Assembly (NCBI GenBank): GCA_900546625.1 | Contig: URDU01000043.1 | Span: 1-20,748, forward strand | DNA from: an uncultured Lachnobacterium sp. | GTDB lineage: Bacteria; Bacillota; Clostridia; Lachnospirales; Lachnospiraceae | Direction of reading: 5' to 3' | DNA: 20,748 nucleotides | Shown here: positions 15,117 through 20,748 of the stretch, piece by piece | Position numbering within the stretch: position 1 is the first letter of the stretch | How the letters are laid out: each line of letters starts with the position of its first letter | Position numbers and translations under genes: made by a program | Notes under the pieces: generated by a model | Told to the model about the DNA's origin: nothing | The model's input: only the letters and a program-made list of their open reading frames with translations | Database searches by the model: none

Positions 15117-15190
15117 TTTACTTTTATTTGCTGATATAAATATAACACTTCAAAAGCATAAATGCAATAGTAAAAGCAAATAAAAGTAAA
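15117..15190. promoter_or_regulatory. Transaldolase promoter flanked by two inverted 16-bp operator copies
   Basis: On the minus strand TTGCAT (15167-15162), 17 nt, TATATT (15144-15139), with a TG extension upstream of the -10. A 16-bp sequence TTTACTTTTATTTGCT at 15117-15132 recurs as its exact reverse complement at 15175-15190. One copy is at the start of transcription and the other just upstream of the -35, 58 bp apart centre to centre. A weaker third copy begins at about 15201 (AGCAAACATAAAA). The divergent DeoR-type protein is the likely binder. Confidence 0.7.
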
Positions 15191-15281
15191 AATAAATATA
15201 AGCAAACATAAAAAAATTGAAAACACTGGCTTTATTTACGAATTTGAGTTATTATATATTTATGTAATGCTTTATGATAAA

Positions 15282-15291
15282 ACGTATACGT
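15282..15291. promoter_or_regulatory. ACGTATACGT palindrome upstream of the DeoR gene
   Basis: A perfect 10-bp palindrome, ACGTATACGT, 37 nt before the DeoR start codon. It resembles the ACGTATA sites in front of araA, so one regulator may act on both. No clear -35/-10 pair for the DeoR gene could be chosen in this AT-rich stretch. Confidence 0.35.
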
Positions 15292-15328
15292 AAAAATAAA
15301 ACAGAAATCAAAAGAAAGAGGAAAATCT

Positions 15329-16117
15329 ATGCTGCAATTAGAAAGACAACAAAAGATTCTCGATTATTTAAAAGAAAACCGCAAGGCCACCACCAATGAG
15401 CTCAGCGAGCTGCTTGGTGTATCGACCACGACTATAAGAACAGATTTAAACCAGATGGACAAGGAAAAGCTTCTGACAAAAACCCACGGTGGCGCTATCT
15501 ATAAGGATAAAACCCACGACATGACCGATTTAACCTCAAGGGCCTATCTGTTCCATGACCGCGCTCTGGAAAACAAGGATGCCAAGGAGGAGATTGCAAA
15601 TGAGGCGATAAAGCTCGTGAGCGACCATATGTGTATATTCCTCGATGCCAGCTCCACAGCCTACACCCTCGGCATGAAGCTTTCAGGCTTTACAGAGCTG
15701 ACTGTCATCACCAATGGTATCAACCTGGCTTTAGAGCTAAAGGATACCCCGGGTGTCACAGTCATCCTGACAGGTGGTATCGTAACCAGTGCATCTGCTT
15801 CCATAGAGGGGCTGCTTGGCGCTGATTTGCTCAAAAAGATACACACAGATATCGCATTCGTGTCAGCCAGAGGCTTTTCAGTGGAGGACGGACTGACTGA
15901 TTTCAGTATATACGAGGCTGATTTGAAGCGCATGTGCATCAAGGCCTCTGCCAAAACAGTGGCTCTCGTGGACCACACCAAGTTTGATACCACATCCATA
16001 TCAAGCTATGCATCGCTTGATGACATAAATATGGTAATCACCGACTCAGGTATCTCCCCTGAGACAGCAGATATATATGAGAAGGCAGGCACTGATATTG
16101 TTATCGCCGGAATATAA
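15329..16117 (+). CDS. DeoR-family sugar-metabolism repressor
   Basis: This 262-residue protein has the DeoR helix-turn-helix at residues 1-57 (ERQQKILDYLKENRKATTNELSELLG, then VSTTTIRTDLNQMDKEKLL and the wing THGGAIY). The DeoRC sensor domain spans about 75-235. It shows the family phosphosugar-site features: ASSTAYTLG (about 102-110), TNGINLALEL, LTGGIV and DHTKF. Such proteins bind phosphorylated sugars or intermediates and usually repress the adjacent genes. It is divergent from the transaldolase gene across 243 bp that contain the paired 16-bp inverted sites. GAAAGAGGAAAA gives a moderate ribosome site. The sensed ligand cannot be named from sequence. Confidence 0.92.
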   Translation: MLQLERQQKILDYLKENRKATTNELSELLGVSTTTIRTDLNQMDKEKLLTKTHGGAIYKDKTHDMTDLTSRAYLFHDRALENKDAKEEIANEAIKLVSDHMCIFLDASSTAYTLGMKLSGFTELTVITNGINLALELKDTPGVTVILTGGIVTSASASIEGLLGADLLKKIHTDIAFVSARGFSVEDGLTDFSIYEADLKRMCIKASAKTVALVDHTKFDTTSISSYASLDDINMVITDSGISPETADIYEKAGTDIVIAGI

Positions 16118-16154
16118 AAAAGACACGCACCGATTTACGGCTGCGTGTCTTTTT
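16117..16154. terminator. Strong bidirectional terminator
   Basis: Arms 16117-16129 and 16142-16154 are perfect complements over 13 bp (AAAAAGACACGCA), with a 12-nt loop and U tracts on both strands. It lies between the DeoR gene and the convergent GGDEF gene and ends both. Confidence 0.95.
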
Positions 16155-16179
16155 AGTTTTATCTTTTATGCTTAAAGCA

Positions 16180-17634
16180 TCAGACTATCTTATATGCATT
16201 TCTGCCCTTTTCCTTCACGTCATTGAGCACCTCATCCACCGCCTTAAACAGCTTCGAGAACTCATCCGGCACCTTTACATCCGGGGCAATAACATATGCC
16301 TGTGATACAGTCAGATATTCATCCACCTTGGAGCTCTCATGAAGTATCTGTTTTTTGGCAAGCTCCAGTCTTATATGCTCGGCTAAATTTTTAATAATAG
16401 CCTCATCCGTTTCCTGCAGGATTATGTAAAACTCGTCGCCATAGAAATGATAGCCCATGCCCTTATCTTTGATGCTCTCATTTATTATGGTTGACACTTC
16501 CTTTAGCACTGCATCGCCTGTAACCCTGCCAGTGTTTCTGTTAAATGACTTGAAGAAGTCGATATCCACTACTCCAAACGTGATTCCTATACCGGCGGAA
16601 TCCTGATTTTCGCTCACAAGCCTTTCAAAATCATTTCGCATCTTGAACTTATTGCCCATGCCGGTAAGCATATCCGTGTAGTTGAGTCTGACTGCCTTAC
16701 GGCGCTCATACTCAGTCTCCTGAAGCTGAAGCTTTAGATCGATTGTATCGCCCAGACGCTTTATCTGCTCCTTCACCTGCATAGAGTGGAGATTTGCGTA
16801 ATATACACAAAGCTTGTTGTATGCTTCTGTATCACCCATGGCGCTCTCATATTTCATCCACATCTTGACACAGGTTTTCTGGAAAAACAGATTCTCTGTA
16901 TCTGTGGCAAATCTTTCATACTCCACAATTACCTTTTTCCATGCGTCAAACTCGCCCATATTCATGAATAAATTGCAAAGGCTTAGTATCTCAAGCACAT
17001 AGTCCGCTGAATTGATATTGTTTATCGCACCCTCAACCAGCTCGTCCACATGATCCCTGACCTCGTCCTCATTTCCCATCTTCCAAAGCATATGTGCCTG
17101 TGACATATCTATCAGAAATCTGTTTTTAGCATTGCCCGCTATCTCATTAAAGAGTATCGCATCAGAAAGATGCTTTTCTGCCTTTTCAAACTCATTAATT
17201 CCTGTGTATGATATGCACAGATTCAGATGAAGCATGAGAAGCTGCTGATAATAGTTTTCCCTCTCTCCGTGCAGTGGCGGCTTGCACAGCTCCAGTGCTT
17301 CGTTGAAATATCTGATAGCCTTTTCAAACAATCCAAGCTCCATGTAGAGTGAGCCTATATTGTTATTTACAAGCATGATTATCTCTGTTGAGCCCTGCTC
17401 CACAGCTACATCCATAGCCTCCAAATAGCAGTCAATTGACATGCTTACATCTCCAATAGATGCATATATGACTCCCATAAAATTGACAGTCTTTGCCATC
17501 TGCTCGTATGCGCCACAGCTCTTATAAAGACCGGCTGTCTCCTGTGCCTTCTTCTCTGCCAAAAATAGCTTATTTTCCCCAAATAAGGCTGTTGCCTCAT
17601 CCAGGCTCCTGTCTGCCTTTTGCAATATACTCAT
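16180..17634 (-). CDS. TPR-repeat protein with C-terminal GGDEF domain
   Basis: This 484-residue soluble protein has no signal or membrane segment. Residues about 1-290 are tandem helical tetratricopeptide-like repeats (for example MGVIYASIGDVSMSIDCYLEA, NIGSLYMELGLFEKAIRYFNEA). A short coiled-coil (about 285-315) leads to a GGDEF domain at about 318-484: DMLTGMGNK, metal aspartates Asp357 and Asp359 (VVDIDFFKSFN) and the signature loop at 398-402. The loop reads Y-G-D-E-F, so the first glycine is a tyrosine and the usual preceding Arg is His. The I-site RxxD is absent. A diguanylate cyclase function is therefore uncertain. The start has AGGAGG 6 nt upstream, and purE ends 29 nt before it on the same strand. 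Confidence 0.87.
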   Translation of the reverse strand: MSILQKADRSLDEATALFGENKLFLAEKKAQETAGLYKSCGAYEQMAKTVNFMGVIYASIGDVSMSIDCYLEAMDVAVEQGSTEIIMLVNNNIGSLYMELGLFEKAIRYFNEALELCKPPLHGERENYYQQLLMLHLNLCISYTGINEFEKAEKHLSDAILFNEIAGNAKNRFLIDMSQAHMLWKMGNEDEVRDHVDELVEGAINNINSADYVLEILSLCNLFMNMGEFDAWKKVIVEYERFATDTENLFFQKTCVKMWMKYESAMGDTEAYNKLCVYYANLHSMQVKEQIKRLGDTIDLKLQLQETEYERRKAVRLNYTDMLTGMGNKFKMRNDFERLVSENQDSAGIGITFGVVDIDFFKSFNRNTGRVTGDAVLKEVSTIINESIKDKGMGYHFYGDEFYIILQETDEAIIKNLAEHIRLELAKKQILHESSKVDEYLTVSQAYVIAPDVKVPDEFSKLFKAVDEVLNDVKEKGRNAYKIV

Positions 17635-17663
17635 AAAAACCCTCCTATAGATGACAATCCTAT

Positions 17664-18176
17664 CTATTTCTCAGCAAGGTACTGCTTATATCCAACCTGT
17701 TTCAGTTTCGCATCCTTTGCTACAACCTGAGCCTTCATATCTGCTGTATACTTTTTGATTTTCTCAAGTATTGTATCATCACCTGCTGCAAGAATCTTTG
17801 CTGCAAGGATTGCCGCATTTTTTGCACCGTCAATTGCAACTGTGGCAACAGGCACTCCCGGTGGCATCTGCATGATTGAGAACACTGCATCCATTCCATC
17901 CAGATTCTTGCCTGAAAGCGGTACTCCGATAACAGGAAGTGCAAAAAGTGCTGCACACATGCCGGGAAGTGCTGCTGCCATTCCGGCTCCTGCTATTATT
18001 ACCTTTACATCTCTATTCTCAGCGCCTCTGGTCCACTCAATAAGCTCATCAGGCTCACGGTGTGCCGAGATGATTGTAAGCTCATACTCTATACCGAGCT
18101 CCTCAAGCATATCTGCTGCTTTGCTCATCACCTTTAAATCTGAGTCACTGCCCATAACTATTCCAACTTTTGCCAT
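17664..18176 (-). CDS. purE: N5-carboxyaminoimidazole ribonucleotide mutase
   Basis: This 170-residue enzyme of de novo purine synthesis converts N5-CAIR to CAIR. The family motifs are clear: GIVMGSDSDLKVM (residues 5-17), IISAHREPDEL with His39 as the catalytic histidine, AGAGMAAALPGM, and PLSGKNLDGMDAVFSIMQMPPGVPVATVAI. The SAHR-P motif points to class I (mutase) rather than the class II AIR carboxylase. After VAI the sequence is DGAKNAAILA, slightly shorter than the usual GNAGAANAA form. AAGGAGG lies just before the ATG. It sits alone, without purK or other pur genes, 25 nt after the aminopeptidase gene and probably in its operon. Confidence 0.95.
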   Translation of the reverse strand: MAKVGIVMGSDSDLKVMSKAADMLEELGIEYELTIISAHREPDELIEWTRGAENRDVKVIIAGAGMAAALPGMCAALFALPVIGVPLSGKNLDGMDAVFSIMQMPPGVPVATVAIDGAKNAAILAAKILAAGDDTILEKIKKYTADMKAQVVAKDAKLKQVGYKQYLAEK

Positions 18177-18201
18177 TTTATCCTCCTTATATGTCTAAAA
18201 A

Positions 18202-20205
18202 TCATTTGCTTTCTGCATCAAGCGTATCGAGCGGTTTATTTAACTCTTCTATGCCCTCAAGCACAAATCTGCCATCTCTTATTATATCACAGGTTGAGCC
18301 ATCGTGTCGAACAACAGTGATAGCTCCAAGCTCATCATATGGTATTGTGATATCCGTATGACAGTTGAAATATGCCTTTGATATATCCTCTTTTCTGCGG
18401 ATGGAAACTGAATTGTCCCTGGCAATGATTGCCTTTCCGTCAGGGTTGTATGTCATATTGTCCTCATCATATGTGTAGCAGGTATCACCCACTGCAAAGT
18501 GCGGTCCTGTCTTCTCTGCGATGAGAATAGGCATCTTTGCTGCGATATCGTATACTCTCGCCATACGGTAGGCCGTTGTATTAGTGCCTATGGCAAACTC
18601 GCCCATAGGCAGTGTGTCATGATGGAAAAGCACATTGTCTGATATATACTTTCTATTTTCTTCCTCATCATCAAAATTGGTACATGTATATTTATCAATC
18701 ATGCCATCCTTAAAGTCAATTTCCAGATTAAGGAAGTTGAGCTCATTGAGATATACCTGACTGACATGCAGCTTTCCGTTTGTGCCCTCTAACACCGGCG
18801 AGGTAAACACCTCACCGACAGGGATATTTACATCAGCCACACAGTTTTCAAAGGCAGTCTCCTTTGAAGGCTCCTTAAGCTCATGAATCTTGACATACAA
18901 ATCGGTCCTGTTGCCGTTTGTACCGACGATATGCACCCTGTCTGCCGTATCGAGCACATCTATGATTTTCTGCTGCATATCCCTGTACAGTGCATAATCA
19001 AGCGTATTTATTTTTACAGTTTCCGTAAAAATCTCCTTATAGTCAGGTCCGATTGCAGCACACGGATAGGCAATAATCGTAAAGCTTCTGTCCTCGCTGT
19101 GGATATAGCTGTTCATATACCGTGAGCGCACGCTTGTCATATGGACTACAAGCTTCTGCTGCTCATCGTTAAAGTGCGCAGCCTCCTTCTTTGAAACCGG
19201 AGCAAACGGCTCCTCTCCAAATATCTCTATGACAGCAGGCCCTCCACATTTACATGCTACATCCTTCATTCTCTCAAGTGCATTGTGCATGCACTCCAGG
19301 CGGTACTCCACATATGCCTTGTCAAGCCACAGAGCCATATCCTCCTTGTGGTCATAGTCAAACTGCTTGTTGACCGATGTGGAAAACGGCCTCATGGCAG
19401 GCTTCATGCCCATTTTCTCAAAATTCTTTAAAGCCACCCTGATCATGCGCTCAAAGCCAAGCGGATAAAGCACCTGAACCACCGACTTCTTTGAGATATC
19501 CTTGTTGCAGGTAATAAAGCCAATGCGGTATCCTTCTGTATAGGTATCTGCCATGGCCTGTATCTCCTCATCTGAAAATGAAGCCAGATGCGCTCTGCCG
19601 GCGCGCTCATTCTCTCCGACATACAGTCCGTAGGAATACAGATAATCATCATTTGACAAATCTGCCTCATTTACAAGCTCTGTATAGTAATCATAAGCCG
19701 GATCAAGGAGTGCTCCGTTGTCATCCTCTGCAAAAAGCTCCTCATAATCATGCATGAACGAGTATATGCAGCCCCTTATCTCATCAGGACTCAGCTCATC
19801 AGCATTCTCAAAATAATTGTAAAGCTCTACAATAAGCTCTGCATAGATGCAGAGATACTTTATATCACCCTGAAAGATATGCGTGATGCTTCCGGCAATT
19901 TTTGCGTATACAGCCGATAAAAGCTGACCGTACTCATCTCCGAGCATCTTTACGGCATATGCCGGATTTGCATAGCTTTTCTCGTAATTTTCTTTATCAA
20001 ACTGTGAATAGAATAAATCGTTAAATTCTTTATCTGCACTATGGTTTTTAATAGTGTTGATGCACTGTGCCACACTTCTGAAATAATCTGCAAAAGCCGG
20101 CTCTATCGCAGGCTCTTTTACGATCTGCTCTATCCGCTCCTCCACAAGCTCTATTCTCTCTGCGTAAAGCTCATTGGAGAGCTCATAAATCTCTTTATAA
20201 CTCAT
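18202..20205 (-). CDS. M29-type metallo-aminopeptidase with long N-terminal extension
   Basis: This 667-residue cytoplasmic protein has the M29 (AmpS/PepS, thermophilic aminopeptidase) metal site in its C-terminal half. Glu465 lies in VGEVFTSP, Glu536 in MGEFAIGTN, His569 in TGPHFAVGD, and His616 and Asp618 in CHTD. It would remove N-terminal amino acids from peptides using two divalent metal ions. Classic M29 enzymes are about 410 residues. Here about 240 extra residues, mostly helical and acidic, precede the catalytic fold, a form I associate with Lachnospiraceae. The ribosome site is weak (AGGAATAT). It lies 23 nt after the DUF6142-like gene and 25 nt before purE, so it is in the middle of an operon. 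Confidence 0.85.
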   Translation of the reverse strand: MSYKEIYELSNELYAERIELVEERIEQIVKEPAIEPAFADYFRSVAQCINTIKNHSADKEFNDLFYSQFDKENYEKSYANPAYAVKMLGDEYGQLLSAVYAKIAGSITHIFQGDIKYLCIYAELIVELYNYFENADELSPDEIRGCIYSFMHDYEELFAEDDNGALLDPAYDYYTELVNEADLSNDDYLYSYGLYVGENERAGRAHLASFSDEEIQAMADTYTEGYRIGFITCNKDISKKSVVQVLYPLGFERMIRVALKNFEKMGMKPAMRPFSTSVNKQFDYDHKEDMALWLDKAYVEYRLECMHNALERMKDVACKCGGPAVIEIFGEEPFAPVSKKEAAHFNDEQQKLVVHMTSVRSRYMNSYIHSEDRSFTIIAYPCAAIGPDYKEIFTETVKINTLDYALYRDMQQKIIDVLDTADRVHIVGTNGNRTDLYVKIHELKEPSKETAFENCVADVNIPVGEVFTSPVLEGTNGKLHVSQVYLNELNFLNLEIDFKDGMIDKYTCTNFDDEEENRKYISDNVLFHHDTLPMGEFAIGTNTTAYRMARVYDIAAKMPILIAEKTGPHFAVGDTCYTYDEDNMTYNPDGKAIIARDNSVSIRRKEDISKAYFNCHTDITIPYDELGAITVVRHDGSTCDIIRDGRFVLEGIEELNKPLDTLDAESK

Positions 20206-20228
20206 ATATTCCTATATTCTTTCTATTT

Positions 20229-20573
20229 TCATATAATAAAACCTGCAGCATATGTCCCTCCCCAGCTGATTAGCGCTATGAGTGAAAAAAATACTGCCAG
20301 TCGTGGAAACGTCATGAATGATTCCTCATCAAAGAGGCTTCTGATGGCAAATCCGAAATCTGCCAAAGATATGCCAAGCATCAGTATACCGGCACTGCCG
20401 TAGTACATAGACAGGTTGCCATCTCCTCTGAATGCCGCATTTAAAAAAACTATATATACAATCTCTATGAGGATAGCCACAACAAGTGCAGCTATCCCCT
20501 TCTTAGATTGCTTCTTTTCCGTAAACTTATACCTGTTACGCTTTCTTCTGCCAAGCAATTTGTATTCTGCCAC
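20229..20573 (-). CDS. Small membrane protein, DUF6142-like, start region doubtful
   Basis: This 114-residue protein has a basic N-terminus (KLLGRRKRNRYKFTEKKQSKKG) and three or four hydrophobic segments at about 27-46, 56-79 and 89-113. It resembles the small DUF6142 family of Lachnospiraceae; function unknown. The only available start in frame is GTG at 20573-20571. An in-frame TGA lies directly before it, and there is no Shine-Dalgarno. The sequence right before the GTG looks like the end of an insertion element. The native start and promoter may therefore have been cut off. An internal TTG (codon 6) is the other option. It heads the aminopeptidase/purE/GGDEF run. Confidence 0.65.
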   Translation of the reverse strand: MAEYKLLGRRKRNRYKFTEKKQSKKGIAALVVAILIEIVYIVFLNAAFRGDGNLSMYYGSAGILMLGISLADFGFAIRSLFDEESFMTFPRLAVFFSLIALISWGGTYAAGFII

Positions 20574-20580
20574 TCAAAAT

Positions 20581-20748
20581 GTGTTGAAATATACTCAAAC
20601 ACATCGAGAAATTGAAGTCCTTGCGGATACTTCTTACTGCTTCAATGTGTATGCTTTGGCGATTATAAACAATACACTACTCACAAGTTCTTGTACACTC
20701 CACAGTCGTAAATTCCTGCGATAGCCCGCAGTACATACTTACGTTTGC
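20581..20748 (-). mobile_element. Probable 3' end of an insertion element (IS200/IS605-like), partial
   Basis: On the minus strand a reading frame ends at TAG (20679-20677). It is followed by about 75 nt of strongly structured sequence. There is a hairpin with a GCAA loop (GAAG-TA-TCC / GGA-CTTC, 20633-20614), competing longer ATTGAAG/CTTCAAT arms (20646-20640 and 20617-20611), and a terminal hairpin GTGTT-T-GA / TC-AACAC (20602-20581) that ends just before the DUF6142-like gene. A coding tail, then structured RNA-like sequence, then a subterminal imperfect hairpin is how IS605-type right ends are built. The element lies mostly outside the window, so the family is a guess. Confidence 0.4.
20677..20748 (-). 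CDS. C-terminal fragment of an unidentified ORF, perhaps a TnpB-like transposase
   Basis: From the right edge one frame gives 23 residues (ANVSMYCGLSQEFTTVECTRTC and E) and then TAG. A second frame gives 21 residues and TGA at 20686-20684 and cannot be excluded. Neither holds a recognisable motif. The TnpB idea rests on the following structured region only. Confidence 0.25.
   Translation of the reverse strand, partial: ANVSMYCGLSQEFTTVECTRTCE

Overview
The window looks like a chromosomal segment of a low-GC Firmicute, most likely a gut Lachnospiraceae of the Agathobacter/Eubacterium rectale/Roseburia type. This rests on strong AGGAGG-type ribosome sites, the protein families present (a fused MmcQ/YjbR-MGMT protein, AAA-like/PD-(D/E)XK proteins, a membrane-bound LuxR regulator, a DUF6142-like protein) and the style of the secreted protein. 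The assignment comes from family knowledge and was not tested by a search. No rRNA, tRNA, CRISPR array or prophage genes are visible.

Layout. 1-2095: the first codons of a leftward gene, divergent from a YtrA-type GntR regulator operonic with a DUF5808 membrane protein. A 21-bp palindrome overlaps the regulator's -10 element. 2155-2805: a two-domain MmcQ/YjbR plus O6-alkylguanine-DNA alkyltransferase-like protein. 2893-5933: a GH42 beta-galactosidase divergent from an AraC-type regulator. 5934-6585: 650 bp without a convincing protein gene, holding a promoter, a 73-74 bp tandem repeat array and a 15-bp-stem terminator. I propose this as a repeat-built non-coding RNA.

6586-12627: three leftward genes. 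These are a large secreted, probably surface-anchored protein, a membrane-embedded LuxR-type regulator just upstream of it, and an AAA-like ATPase/PD-(D/E)XK protein. 12807-16117: pentose metabolism, with L-arabinose isomerase, a small transaldolase, and a divergent DeoR regulator. The transaldolase promoter sits between two perfectly inverted 16-bp copies of one sequence, which makes a clear repression-loop candidate.

16180-20573: a leftward operon-like run (DUF6142-like membrane protein, M29-type aminopeptidase, PurE, TPR-GGDEF protein) ending at a strong bidirectional terminator. 20574-20748 looks like the end of an insertion element, possibly IS200/IS605 type, abutting the first gene of that run and apparently removing its normal start region.

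Two parts form coherent local systems: the AraC/GH42 pair for galactoside use, and the araA/transaldolase/DeoR cluster that feeds arabinose carbon into the pentose phosphate pathway. Ribulokinase, ribulose-5-phosphate epimerase and sugar transporters are not in the window.
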